This document shows, in pieces, positions 21,887 to 33,094 of a stretch of 64,000 nucleotides of DNA. Below the pieces are notes generated by a model. The model saw nothing but the letters and a program-made list of their open reading frames with translations. It was not told the DNA's origin and did no database searches. Within the stretch, counting starts at the first letter, position 1. Every line of letters starts with the position of its first letter. The stretch is from the NCBI RefSeq assembly GCF_932276165.1, contig NC_064008.1:3849001-3913000 (forward strand), given 5' to 3'. The translations under genes were made by a program, and so were the position numbers. This DNA is from Plutella xylostella. Its lineage: Eukaryota > Arthropoda > Insecta > Lepidoptera > Plutellidae.

Positions 21887-22040
21887 AAGCCCTGTACAGA
21901 CCGGACCAACGAAGGCCAACGAACGGGTTACGTTGGCCTTCGTTGCTGCAATCTGCCCTGTATTATGTATGATAAATATCCATCGTTGGGATAACCGTTG
22001 GCGTTCGTTGGGCGTTCGTTGGCCCGGTGTGTACGCAGCT
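21887..22040. mobile_element. TTAA-flanked MITE (AGCTGCGTAC family), copy 1
   Basis: Right end GTACGCAGCT followed by TTAA, left end AAGCCCTGTACAG preceded by TTAA. The interior contains CAACGAAGGCCAACG and its complement. TTAA flanks suggest a piggyBac-type mobiliser. Second copy at 35277-35411. Confidence 0.7.
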
Positions 22041-22077
22041 TTAAATGAATATTTTAAGGTAAGGTAAGTTGTTAATT

Positions 22078-22360
22078 AAAAAGTAAAAGTAAAAGTAAAA
22101 TATGCTTTATTGCCAAAATAAAAATGACCTTACATAACTTATTCTACATTATAACTAATTATGACTAAGTTACATTATACTATTTTAGTTGAAACAAGTA
22201 CTTCAATAAATTAAAATTTTCTTTTGGCAAATGGTGACATGCTCAGCATAAGTCGACGGAAAACTTGTCTTCGATCGACGCTGTTTTTCAGCATGCCCCA
22301 GTGTGTTTATTTAATTTACAAGATCCTTACAGTCTAACAGAGGCGCCTTGTAAAGTAAAC
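22078..22360 (-). repeat. LINE 3' UTR with (TTTTAC)n tail
   Basis: On the minus strand: GGCAATAAAGCATATTTTAC followed by repeats of TTTTAC, a polyadenylation-like motif plus tandem tail. No coding part retained. Confidence 0.5.
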
Positions 22361-23239
22361 TACAGAACTAAAAGAAGAATACAATTTCATGCACTTATTT
22401 CATAATCTTAAAAAAAAACAATAATAATAAAAATAAATAAACTTTTATAAATAAATCGGTATGTGTAACTGAGAATTTTGAATGAGTAGATAAGTATGAG
22501 TTAAATAATGTTTTGTGTATGTATCTGTGTTATATATATTATAGTTTTAAACAATGGAATTATGTTATGCAAATTTGGCAATTACAAGTTGGCAATAAAA
22601 GCACAACAGTTCGCTGACTGCATTGAATTCTGGTAGGTGTCTACATTAAAATAAATAAAGGCTCGAGTTCGATTAAGGTTGTTCCTTTCCGGTGATGTTG
22701 TTACTATGAAACATGTAAGAAATTTTTTACAGATGTGAATTAAAATCTAAGTTCACATTTTTTTTATTAACCCGTATCTGCCTCAGCGGCTTGTAAGTAC
22801 CATGATCGCTGGTTTTTCGTAACATTTCACATTTAAACTAGGTACTTATCTATTTTGTAAAAGTTACTATACGGAAACTTATGAATTAGGAAATGAAGGA
22901 TTTCAGAAACTGATGACCAATTTATACACCCGTTGTCTTTTGAGAATGATTATTTTGGCAAACGGATAGAGCATACAACAAAAGGGTGTCCTTTATAATA
23001 AGCTCCCTGGTTCTATACAAGAATCAAATCCAGGACTAAAATTTCTCACAATTTTTCACAAACGAGTGCGGCAGCTGTTGTTTTTTGAAAATTTAAAATA
23101 CTGCGCCCGGCGGGAGAGGACCGTAAAAAGTCAGCGAATTGTCGACTCGCGTGTCGGTATTCATTAAAAGCTGGAGGGAGGGTTTCTCTAGCTTATCAAA
23201 TAAATTAACGAAGGACATGTCATGCAATCGGCACACTTA
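22361..23239. other. Non-genic DNA
   Basis: AT-rich with no recognisable exon or repeat. Confidence 0.4.
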
Positions 23240-23388
23240 GGGCCAGTTTATTAATCCCTAGTTAACTCAACCATTGGTCAAAAATGGCAACCATTAGTAA
23301 AAAACCATCAAAATTCGTATGCAGATGTCATGCTTGACACGTACTTTGACCAATGGTTAAAGTTGACCACGGATCAAAAAACTGGCCC
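23240..23388. mobile_element. TTA-flanked MITE (GGGCCAGTTT family)
   Basis: Ends GGGCCAGTTTATTAATCC and the degenerate complement AACTGGCCC, with TTA on both sides (23237-23239, 23389-23391). The 3-bp duplication fits PIF/Harbinger. Arms share AACCATTGGTCAAA. Confidence 0.65.
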
Positions 23389-23806
23389 TTAGTGCCAATT
23401 TCTCCATAGTAGATTAGAGCAGAACCAGGTATTAGTGGCTGACTTTTGACACATCTGTCAAGAATTTTATATGGAGATGACGTATAATTGATAAACCAAT
23501 CCTTGGTCGGTTAGATAACCGACTATGGGGAAATTGGGCCTTAAACATGGTGCGGGGCAGTAATTAGGTAAGTAAGGACCGCTTTGATTGGTTTTTCGTA
23601 TTCTAGAGCGACCCCATGTGCACTTCAGACTGACTCGCAATAAGCAACCGTAATTTTTAAATGCTTCGTTCATTTAGCATCCTCGTGCAAAGAGGATTTA
23701 TTTTGATCCCTGTAGTGCGATGACATTTTTATAACCGACTTCAAAATAGATGGTTCTGTGTTCGTTCCTTTTTAGGTTGGTTTTTCTTTACCCATACTTT
23801 GTAATA

Positions 23807-24048
23807 CACACAGGGGCAAAGAAACAGTTCCACTAACAAAATACAGACACCAAATGACCCCAAAGTTTTTAGTTATTGAAAGAATAACAAAATAGGTATA
23901 ATTATTTTTAGTTGGTAATATCCTGATACTCTAATAATAATATTTTGTACATACTTCAATGTTGCAGAAGGCGTCATTAAGCTAGCCTTTTCCGTTTAGG
24001 AGGAATTTGGTGTTTTTCTCAGTGGAACCTTTTCATTGCCCGTGAGTG
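23807..24048. mobile_element. TA-flanked MITE (CACTCACGGGC family), copy 1
   Basis: TA on both sides; right end GTTTAGGAGGAATTTGG... to GCCCGTGAGTG. Inner phrase GAAGGCGTCATTAAGCTAGC is shared by the other copies: 27962-28165 (partial), 28545-28795, 33985-34217, 40899-41130, plus ends at 3975-4003 and 19690-19770. Confidence 0.7.
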
Positions 24049-24785
24049 TATATAGCATGATTCCTATAACATGTATAATATTGTATAACATTATATTGAC
24101 ATTCCTGGTAAATAAGGTTGTTTTTACATTAACAAACAAATGACCGAAAAAGTATGGATTTAACAGCTGTCATAGGGCTCAAAGTATAAGTAACTTTTAA
24201 TCATAAATGTTTTTTTTTCTTTTCCATCCGCTTCCGACAATATCTCTTCAATCAATACAGGCATCACAATAAAAAGGAAAACAAAAAGGGGGCAAGCATG
24301 AACATACCAAAAGAAAAAAAGCTCCCCAAAGTGATGTATCGTATGCACTTTGCAACTGCAACCTACATAAAAGTATGTAGGTAGGTAACCAGTAGGTACA
24401 TCCGTCGCACCTTTTTTCTTACTTCCCTTTTAGTCACACTCTGTATTTTTGAAATAGCTAGGAATCAAGTTAGAATGGACTTCCTCATCAATCCAGATAA
24501 CCCAAATTTTGACAATAAATCTTAAAACAAAGAAGTTTAACAGTTTAATTGAAGTAAGTAGGGACTTTTTATCAAAATTCTTTTTTTTAAGGGAAAATTA
24601 CGTGACACGATAACAATCTGTTGAATCGAAAAGTTTTCCGATTCGAATGGCATATCGGAACAGGAAAAGGTTATAGAGTTACGGGCTAAGCCCATATAAT
24701 TGATATTCCTGCTTACTCCTCTTTTTTTTCTTTAAATAGGTATTATTAAAGCTTTACAATAATTTTATTTATTACACAAAATAGA
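24049..24785. other. Non-genic DNA
   Basis: AT-rich with no recognisable exon. The 62-codon frame at 24160-24348 is not recognised. Confidence 0.4.
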
Positions 24786-25165
24786 AGCGTCCGTAGTCGA
24801 GCGGGCCTCAGTGATCGTAACTGATCGCTGAGGTTAAGCAACAACTGACACGTTCAGCCATTGGATGGGTGACCAATTTCAAGTGGTGCTTTTCTGGACG
24901 CTTCCGTACTTCGGACGGTACGTTAAGCCGTGGGTCCCGGTTGCTGCTTCGGCAGCAGTCGTTAAGCCTAGTCAGAGGCCTTCGGGCGGCTTGAAAACAT
25001 CTGACAGTCGGGTTGCCCACTTACCCGACAACTCTCTCAGCACAAGCTTGCTTGTGTTGGGGTCCACCAACCCGCACTTGGCCAGCGTGGTGGACTAGGC
25101 CTAAACCCTTCCTTCACTGGAAGGAGACCCGTGCCCCAGCAGTGGGGACGTAATGGGTCGTGATG
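24786..25165 (+). mobile_element. 5S-rRNA-derived SINE, nearly full length
   Basis: The head resembles 5S rRNA: GGTTAAGCAACA (24832-24843, the 5S A-box region) and TTGGATGGGTGACC (24861-24874, C box), 17 nt apart as in 5S rRNA. The body continues with GTTAAGCCGTGGGTCCCGG and TTACCCGACAACTCTCTC and ends AGCAGTGGGGACGTAATGG. The element is non-coding; frames on both strands within it are artefacts. 3' fragments occur at 8857-9018, 15430-15605 and, inverted, 29888-29935. Confidence 0.8.
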
Positions 25166-25849
25166 AAAACACAAAATAGAGAATAATTATAAAACACTGG
25201 TTTACAAACATACAATGGCGCACTTATTGCCATAAACAATACCTTCCAGCCAACCTTTGATTGCTGAAAAACTATGGTTCAATAAAATTAATCTTGTTTA
25301 ATCTGTGCACTAACTAAGTAGAAAAACCTACAAAATATAAAATAATGGCTGGAAATATTCTACCTATAATAAAATCATAATGAAAAGGATTCTAGGAAAT
25401 ACTACGTCGGAAATAGGTTGTATTGTTCCTTAGTTATGAAGTTAATAAAATCAAATGCCAATGTAGGTACGTTTTAGTTCCAGTTCCAGTATTTAACCCA
25501 CACAGTATCAGCAGAGTAATTAATATTGTGAATAAGTTTTAATTAGCTCAACCATTCTACAGTGCAGCAGCCACGCTGAGAACTAATATAACTAATAATA
25601 ACTAGCCCACGCTAACATAAAAGCACGTTTGTTTCTATTAAGGCTGTATTTTGCAGTATATTTTGGACTATCTCATGTCTAGCTTCGCTTCTCCTTAAAA
25701 GGTTTTAGGAACGAATTTCCGGAAATAAAATGTGTTTTTGTATGGCACCTTTCTTCGTCGATCGTTAAAAGCCCAATATTATTTAATTTTCTAAGAAAAC
25801 TTATAAATGCCTAAAAATTAGAAGGAAGTAGTAAGCTTATATTGTTTTA
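25166..25849. other. Non-genic DNA
   Basis: No exon or named repeat seen. Confidence 0.4.
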
Positions 25850-26010
25850 TGTAGCCTGTTGAGTGTCCCACTGCTGGGCAAAAGCCTCCTTATTAACTGA
25901 CCACGGTTCCCGATTCTGTGCCTCCTTCGGCCATTGAGACAAAAACCTGTCGAGGTTGTCCCGCCATCTCCGTCTGGGTCTTCCGCGACGCCGACGTCCA
26001 TCACTGTTTA
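25850..26010 (-). mobile_element. LINE 3' fragment
   Basis: GTGTCCCACTGCTGGGCAAA and CCGCCATCTCCGTCTGGGTC are standard phrases (read antisense) of the 3' coding end of RTE/CR1-like insect LINEs. Frame disrupted. Confidence 0.5.
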
Positions 26011-26874
26011 TTCTTGTTCTTCTTCTTCTTCTAGTGCCTCTCCACTACTGGAGGTTTGCGGTCAGCTCTGCACACAAGCGCATCAGCTGTTCTACGCTGG
26101 CCACTCCCGTCCATTCTCTTATATTGCGGAGCCACGACTTTCTGCATCTGCTTATTCTTAACAAACAAAAATACCTACCATACTTACATATCCATGTATG
26201 TATGTATGTATAACATTAGTTAGAAGTAGGTACTTGATGTAAGTTCAGCAGAGTTCACCCTCATAACCGCAGGGTTAGGAAACCGAAATGTCAATCAAAA
26301 CTGTGACTTTGCCTTGTGGCTTCATCTCGGGGAAAGTTGGAATGTTGCCTATGAACTCACTAAGTATGATTAATAATTTGTCTAACATTTCAATTAATTA
26401 TTATTTGCCTTAACCCTTAAACTAACACGTAAGTTTAGTGAACGTGGCGAAATTTTGTCAGTGGTCGGGTCTTGTCAGTATGTTTGAGTTGGTATGTCTA
26501 TTACTCATTTGGTAAGTAGGTACATTAGTACCTACTTACCAAATAAATTAAGGATATTATGTACGTACATAGAGCTACTTGCCTTCTTAAAATGGGTACC
26601 CGTGTACTATTTGTAATGTTGTCGGAATTCAATAAATTTACTATTGTATACCTAAAGTCTTAGAACAAAAGTTGGTCACAATGAGCCCTAGAGTCACCTT
26701 ATTCCGAGGCTATAGAATACAATAATTAAGTTTTTTATCAAATAAAAATCCTACCTTATTAGAGCCTGTAGAACTTTCAACAAACGGTTCACTGGTTCCG
26801 AGGCCGATGTGTTCTGCAGAAGCTTGCCCATCTTGCATCAGATCTCATAGATGTATGCTCACGTTCACAAAACG
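26011..26874. other. Non-genic DNA with a short palindrome
   Basis: Includes an ATGT run at 26194-26210 and the palindrome 26507-26544. No exon recognised. Confidence 0.4.
26507..26544. repeat. Perfect palindrome, 17-bp arms, ATTA loop
   Basis: Left arm 26507-26523, right arm 26528-26544, exact reverse complements around GGTAAGTAGGTAC. Confidence 0.85.
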
Positions 26875-26965
26875 GTACGTAGCGTAGGTTCTTTGTTTTG
26901 TTTATTTTATGTGTTTCATGATTATTGAATGTTCCCTATACCCATCTTTTTTAGTTATGAATATA
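26875..26965 (+). repeat. Direct repeat of about 90 bp, left copy
   Basis: TACGTAGCGTAGGTTCTTTG onward matches 27128-27222 with scattered differences. A MITE sits exactly between the two. Confidence 0.75.
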
Positions 26966-26967
26966 TA

Positions 26968-27127
26968 CAGGTGTTACAAAAAGGGTATACTAAGCCGAAA
27001 CCTACATGTGCAGCATGTTATATGTATCTAAGCCCCAAAATAAAATCCAGGATTTAATTTTCGGGCTTAGATATAACATGTTGCACATGTAGGTTTCGGC
27101 TTAGTATACCCTTTTTGCAACATCCTG
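26968..27127. mobile_element. TA-flanked foldback MITE (CAGGGTGTTGC family), short copy
   Basis: Ends CAGGTGTTACAAAAAGGG and CCTTTTTGCAACATCCTG, TA on each side. The centre is deleted relative to 12718-12979, leaving nearly pure inverted arms. Confidence 0.75.
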
Positions 27128-27222
27128 TATACGTAGCGTAGGTTCTTTGTTTTGTTTATTTTATGTGCTTTATGATGTTGAATGTTCCTTATACTCATAT
27201 ATTTGAGGTATGAATAAACATT
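27128..27222 (+). repeat. Direct repeat of about 90 bp, right copy
   Basis: See 26875-26965. Confidence 0.75.
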
Positions 27223-27300
27223 TAACTACACCCTGTAGAATGTGGTCTGAGACTCAACCATTCTAGGTTATAGGTCATAGGTGGAGTAGGTATATAGTAA

Positions 27301-27795
27301 GGCAGCGTTCCCACTACGCCGGACCGGCAGATCTGCCGCGCCGGTAAATCTGCCGGAAGAGCTAGTGGCTGTACAATTTATATGAAGCTATTCACATTAT
27401 CCCGGGTCCGGCATTTTTGCCGAGCCCGGCATTTCAACCGAACGTTTTGTCACTACGAATTGCCGGTAGAACGACCGGGCCCGGAGTAATGTGAACGAGT
27501 TTGTGCCGGTATCTCTCCCCCGCTCGCCCCGCTCGTGCTCCCCTCGCCCCTGGATGTAAAATGAAAAGAATGGAAAATCTTTCCCGTAAAATAGGGTGTA
27601 CCCAATGTTTTCTTTTATTTTGCCTTCTGTTAAGATACCACCACAACACAACAATTTCGTCGTCCATTGTGCGCGCAGGTCCAAAATCAACTGAGGACTG
27701 TCTGAATTTCTTCCGGGATCCGATGTAATGTGAACACTCTGTCCGGTGTCCGGTTTTCGGCAGATCTGCCGGTCCGGCGTAGTGGGAACGCTGCC
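27301..27795. mobile_element. Non-autonomous DNA transposon, 8-bp target duplication
   Basis: Ends GGCAGCGTTCCCACTACGCC and its exact complement, with further inverted bases around GGCAGATCTGCCG. Flanks TATAGTAA (27293-27300) and TATAGTAC (27796-27803) form an 8-bp duplication with one difference, as for hAT or P-type elements. 495 bp, GC-rich, no transposase; overlapping short frames are not genes. Confidence 0.8.
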
Positions 27796-27961
27796 TATAG
27801 TACCACTTCACATAATATTGCAGCGTTACCTAAATGTCAATCAAAGTACTTTAATTGCTAGTGCTTCGAATATGAGTGGGAGTCCTGATGCGGTTTCAAC
27901 CAGTGGCTCTCAATATTAAATCATCCTAATATACTGACGGGCTATGACAAAATTACATAGA

Positions 27962-28165
27962 GAAAATCACCAAATTACTCCTAAACGTAAAACTAACTTA
28001 ATGACGCCTTCTGCAATATTTAAGTACATGGAACGGTGCATCACAATATTACCAACTAAAAACGTAAATATTTTGTCCAAATTTTCCATTAAATGATTAA
28101 AAAGATTGGGGCTATTTGGTGTCTGCATTTTGTGAGTGGAATTGTTTCTTTGCAATGTAGTAACA
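27962..28165. mobile_element. CACTCACG-family MITE, end-truncated copy
   Basis: Contains ACCAAATTACTCCTAAACG, AATGACGCCTTCTGCAATAT and GTGAGTGGAATTGTTTC as in the complete copies, but both termini are lost. Confidence 0.6.
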
Positions 28166-28544
28166 GTCAGTTCCACTTCAAATACCCCTGATAAAGTTGG
28201 TATTAACATTCAGTAAATTAGAATGATTTAATATTGAGAGCAATTTTTTCACTTTAAATACCGATGATAACTAGGAGTTTAAATCGATAGGCCTAGAGCA
28301 ACCATCGATAGATCTATATTACAATAGATAGCTTCGAAAGATTTCTACTTCTTAAACTTATAATTTCGTGTAATCTGCAAAAAATATACCTGCTTACCAA
28401 ATCACAATAAAATTTATATTGTACTTACGATTATATTTTGAGAGAGATCCAATGAAATCTTTAGGAAGCAGTTGAGTTCTTGAATGAAGACCATCGCGAC
28501 TCCTACATCCAGCTAACTGTGCTGAAACAATTAAGTGGCAACTA
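28166..28544. other. Non-genic DNA
   Basis: No feature recognised. Confidence 0.35.
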
Positions 28545-28795
28545 CACTCACGAGCAATGAAAAAGTTCCAGTGACAATAGCATCACATTACTCCTAAACG
28601 GAAAAGGGCCAGTCTTTTCTGTTTAGTGGTAATGACGCCATCTGCAAAATCGGAGTGCATTTTACAACGCATCGGAATATTAGATATTAAAATCTTAAAT
28701 ATTTTAATCAAACACTAAATTAAATGTTAGGTATAAAAAAATTGGGGCCATTTGGTGGCAGTTTGATAGTGGAACATATTCATTATACGTAAGTG
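28545..28795. mobile_element. CACTCACG-family MITE, copy with inner insertion
   Basis: Starts CACTCACGAGCAATGAAAAA after TA; the right end is decayed. A short duplication of the CTAAACGGAAAAG region makes it longer than its relatives. Confidence 0.65.
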
Positions 28796-28832
28796 TAAAT
28801 ACATCAGCAGATTATCGCTAATGTTTTTGTAT

Positions 28833-28910
28833 GACAAATATCTGCCCCGGCCGGAATTTGAACCCAGGACCTTCGGCACTAGAACCAGCATTCTGCCCAA
28901 CGAGTAAGAA
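28833..28910 (-). mobile_element. SINE family 3 head fragment
   Basis: CTGCCCCGGCCGGAATTTGA and following bases are the complement of the B-box end of the family 3 head. Body missing. Confidence 0.6.
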
Positions 28911-29754
28911 TCAGCAATTAATTCACTTTGAGAACCGATGACCTATTGTATATTATTATTAAACTCATTGGCGAAGCGTATAAAATAACGTTCAAAAGCC
29001 AGGCCACTTTTTAAACGGGGCTTTATGACACCTACCAGATTAAAGTCTGCCGGATACTATCGTTTTCATTGACGATTTCATGATATTTTTTTTTATATTG
29101 GTGTGGTGTGGTTGTGATACGTGTGAATTTGCCCTTATGTGTGATGTGATTTGATAAATTTATAATTAATTAAGTCTTATGCTTTTAATAAATAAATTGC
29201 AAAACCATGTAGAAAATTATCTAAAAATATATAGAAATATAGGTACAAGATAAACATATTGTCTTATATTATTTTCTATCTACACACATTACAAAGATGA
29301 GCTAAGCCAATGCACACACTCACTATCTCTGGATACCTAGGGTTGCCACTTGCCATGTTTAATTCAGTCCATAAATGAAGTTTTGTTTTGATATTCATAT
29401 GTGATTACCTATTCAGCATGCATTAAAGATTACTTTTTAAAGAGTGTTGAGTTTTTTTTGTGGTTATTCAAAAGTTAAGTAGTTTCTAGCTGTGCAGCAG
29501 TTTTATTAGTTTCTATTACAGCCAATATTGCGGTGGACCACATAATATTATATTTATAACTAGATTTTCCAATGAACTGAAACATATTAAATATACTTAC
29601 CTATTTTATTTTGTCGTTGGCATCCCTATATCTATCAGACACTAAGGTGTGGGCGCTTGGAGCTCTGTCTGAGAAGACAATAAAATTATTGGATCGCACA
29701 CTCGTATTTACTAGGAGCTGCTAATCTCTAAAAATTTTTTTTTTTAATATACAT
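28911..29754. other. AT-rich non-genic DNA
   Basis: No exon or named repeat seen. Confidence 0.4.
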
Positions 29755-29940
29755 ACATACCTACACTACATACATACATATGCTCACGACTGTAATAGCC
29801 GAAGGGGTAGTCAGAGGTAACTCGTAAGCGAGTCACCCGCTTCTCGCTGTACGTTTGTACTCACGTGATAGGTTTCACTGAAGTTGTCGGGTAAGTGGGC
29901 AACCCGACTGTCAGATGTTTTCAAGCTGCCCGTTTTTATA
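29755..29940 (-). mobile_element. Composite of two SINE fragments
   Basis: 29763-29880 matches the 3' part of SINE family 1 (minus). Directly joined at 29888-29935 is an inverted piece of the 5S-headed SINE (GTTGTCGGGTAAGTGGGCAA). Confidence 0.6.
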
Positions 29941-30587
29941 TAGGTATTCTATGAGTTAATTCAAGTAAACCATGTGCTTAGTGTTATTATTATCCTACTT
30001 ATTTCTATGGATGCGTTTGATATCCATCAATCATATTCATTGGTCCACAAAGGATAGAACTGATGGGCATGGATTTATTTCACGCCTTCGCAGCACAGCT
30101 TAAAGTCTATGGCTGGTCATGCCCCTACTATTATAATTGAGGGTTTTCCATAACATTCTCACAATTGTCTTTGTACAGTACAAATTTGCAACTGCAGTGT
30201 AAATAACAACTCCTTATAAATCGTCCGGCGTCACCATTCATAAGATTCTCGGTCAGAAGAAGTGTATACTACATAGAATACCACATATACCATGTATGTA
30301 CAGTAACTAGCGTAGCTTCATGCGGGACTCTTAAATTATATAAGATATTTGATGATGAAAAGGACGACGTCGTCTGGCAGTGTCGTACGCGGCCGCGTGG
30401 GCTCACATGCCGGGACGATTGTGCTCTTTGAATCGGCCATTAGAGGCTAATTTTCTAATAAAAATAAATAATACACAGCCAGCGTTGGTCAAAATAGCTA
30501 CTACTTTACCGGTTTCCCTGCGGATGACGACGCCATTCCTGCTAGCCAGTTCGAATTTCGCATTCTTCCCGCGCTTTTCTCTCGCTG
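29941..30587. other. Non-genic DNA and proximal upstream region of the plus-strand gene
   Basis: No repeat named. From about 30360 the sequence becomes richer in G+C and CpG (GTACGCGGCCGCGTGGG), as near a start site. Confidence 0.4.
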
Positions 30588-30883
30588 TCAGTGCCCCGAC
30601 CACTTTTTCTTCGATCGGTGTCGGTCGATTTTATTAACGGCCAGCCACTTGTAAAGTTCGGTTGCACTTCGCAAAAAGTTTTTGCTACTGGCCAAAGTGG
30701 ATCCCGTCGTGAAGAGAAAAATGAAAGTTTTCAAGAAGAAGTTGCGGTTCTCAATATTTGTGTTCGTTTGAATTAGCCGTTTTCGTGTGGTGTTAATTGT
30801 CTTTAATCATTAACTTTGTTGATTTATCTTGAATTGGCAGTGGATTACAATTGAAAATCTTCTCTCGTCTTTGAGGATTTCTG
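30588..30883 (+). promoter_or_regulatory. Candidate promoter and non-coding first exon A of a plus-strand gene
   Basis: A GC-richer island holds an arthropod initiator TCAGT (30586-30590) with no TATA box; downstream bases only partly match a DPE. The stretch ends at a strong donor, TTTCTG|GTGAGTACC (30883/30884). The included frames lack coding character, so I read it as 5' UTR. It could feed the coding exon at 61999-62075. Confidence 0.4.
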
Positions 30884-31515
30884 GTGAGTACCTACATTCT
30901 TATCTAACTTTACTATCTCTTGATATATATTTTTTACTCATATACTCGTATAATAACAATGCGACTATGTTTTGGTAAACACAGTCTAGTCTATATTTTT
31001 ATAACTTGTCCAAAAATGCAAACAGGTGTTGTACGTTTGAAATGTATCGTTGTATGTATGCAAGCACATGATTATAGACGATGTAGGATTTAGGCCCATA
31101 GATGGTCCATTTTGAATATGATTTTTGGTAGCTAGGGTTAAAGAGGTCGGACTAGCTTAGGTATTATTACCAAATTACAGATACGTAAGAAGAAAAGAAC
31201 TAAACAACTTGGTACTTACGGAGTACTTGTCTGAGTCGTTTCTTAAACAATTGAGTGAACCACTCTACACATTAATTGCATGTATTGTCTGTCTACTACT
31301 TTCCTAACTGGTTCAATGACAGTAGTAAATAGATAGATATAAAACTAGGTACTTCACAGGGAGATTTATACTAGGTAGGTACCTACTTATATCTTAATTT
31401 ACAGCTAGGTACATCTATGCTTTAGCATCTTCCAAAAATAAGTTATATCAGAACCATTGACATATATATTACTGCGTAAGGACAGGCCAAACCACTCAAG
31501 AAAATGGCACCCGCG

Positions 31516-31549
31516 CGTTGGCCCTAAAATAGACATTTTAGGGCCAACG
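31516..31549. repeat. Perfect palindrome, 15-bp arms, AGAC loop
   Basis: CGTTGGCCCTAAAAT, AGAC, then the exact reverse complement. No flanking duplication evident. Confidence 0.85.
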
Positions 31550-32334
31550 GTCCTCAGTCGACAGTAGTCTGTGACGGAGAGATGAGTCTTTGTTTCTTGT
31601 GTAAATATGCCTATTTTTGTTGTGAAAGGCTACAAAAACTATGATACGAAGGTCAAAAAGGAATATGGAATATCGTATCATCCTTAATTAATAAATAAAC
31701 ACATTTTAAAGCGATAATTATTTTACTACCAAAGTCTACTATGGCCGCACGTTGTAACCTTGTACGGACGTCCGCATGCAACTCACTCATATTATTATGT
31801 ACCTACTGTCCGGTGACGGTAAAATATGAACGCACGTACAAGGTTGCGTCGTCAGGATAAGTAGCTCGGCTCTGACATAGTTCGAACAAATTATGACAGA
31901 TGGCAGTTATTTCGCTTGTATGAAGAAGGTTTGAGTAAAATGTTCTGAAGGGCGTATCCTTCCTTTTGAAATCATTGATCAGAACAATATATCGCGAGTC
32001 TCACTACACAACGACGTACTTGGTGGTACAAACATTAAACGAGTTAATCTACACCGATAAAGATATCCCATGTAACACTTTCTAGGTTCGTAAAAAATGT
32101 TTAAATCAATTTGATATTTATTTTAAATCTCTCAAAGGCTACCAGCAAAAAGATAAGCAATAACCAATATCCTCTGTGATACGTAAATACCTACAAATCC
32201 GTTTTCAATACCATCAAATTTATATTATAGATATAAATGCATATCGAAAGCGGTCATGCATGGTATGAGTATGACATAACTTAAGGGCGCGTTCAAATTA
32301 GGTTCAAGATGGCAGATTGTGACTGGGTATGAGA
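31550..32334. other. Non-genic DNA with a weak inverted repeat
   Basis: Near 31746-31855, CGCACGTTGTAACCTTGTAC pairs imperfectly with CGCACGTACAAGGTTGCG, possibly an old MITE. Confidence 0.35.
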
Positions 32335-32336
32335 AT

Positions 32337-32520
32337 TAAGGTATAAGCGTCAACCTATCAGTATCGTACGTATGGGACCAAACGGATTTTCATAAATGTA
32401 TGGAGAAAAGGCGTCGGCAATGCCGATGAAGCGGACGCACTTATGTGAATTTCTGTACAAAGAATACTGAATGCGAAACGTCAGTTGCGTACGATGCTGA
32501 AAGGTAAATGCTTACCTTGA
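32337..32520. mobile_element. TTAA-flanked MITE (GGTAAGCGTCC family), uninterrupted copy
   Basis: Preceded by TTAA and ending in GCTTACC with TTGA after. Inverted ends share CCTATC.GTATCGTACG. Centre GGCGTCGGCAATGCCGATGA is near-palindromic. This copy shows the intact arrangement that is interrupted at 58040-58410 and 62478-63826. Confidence 0.7.
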
Positions 32521-32677
32521 ACTTGCGTCTAGGTACGTATACTATCGTATTTTTACAGTGAAATTTTCAATATCTAATGCACACCATTAGCTGATCTGAA
32601 TTCAGAGCAAAAAGCGGAATATCTGAGCATAATCAGAACTCCCCCTAATACTTATCACACTCGTTGTCAACAGATAA

Positions 32678-32710
32678 TCCTAACTAATATTATAAATGCG
32701 AAAGTAACTG

Positions 32711-32753
<43 letters not shown>

Positions 32754-32904
32754 TACGCTTTCACGCCAAAACTACTGAACGGATTTGAATGAAATTTGGT
32801 ATACATGTGGTCTAGACCCTGAGAAAGAACATAGGCTACTTTTTATCCCGGAATTCCCACGGGAAAACTTTTTAAGGCGAAGCGAAGCTCGCGGGGACAG
32901 CTAT
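32678..32904 (+). mobile_element. Rolling-circle (Helitron-like) repeat, copy 2
   Basis: Starts TCCTAACTAATATTATAAAT after an A, has a long GTCT run (about 32709-32752), and ends GGGGACAGCTAT, a decayed CTAG terminus. Confidence 0.65.
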
Positions 32905-33094
32905 TCGTTATAAACATTATTCATATTTTATACATAATTATCATTAATCAGTTTCTTCTGTAATCCTCACAATTAAGATTGTAGTTTTATCAACGCTATA
33001 ATCCTAATGGATCATATTTTTATAACTCAGCTAATATTTGTTTGATTTCCTTGAAAGTGACTTGATTAAGTATAAATACGCTCACGACTATAAT

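Noticed and set aside
27397..27811. Overlapping frames of 97 and 125 codons
   Set aside because: They lie inside, or just past the end of, a GC-rich non-autonomous transposon and show no transposase motif.
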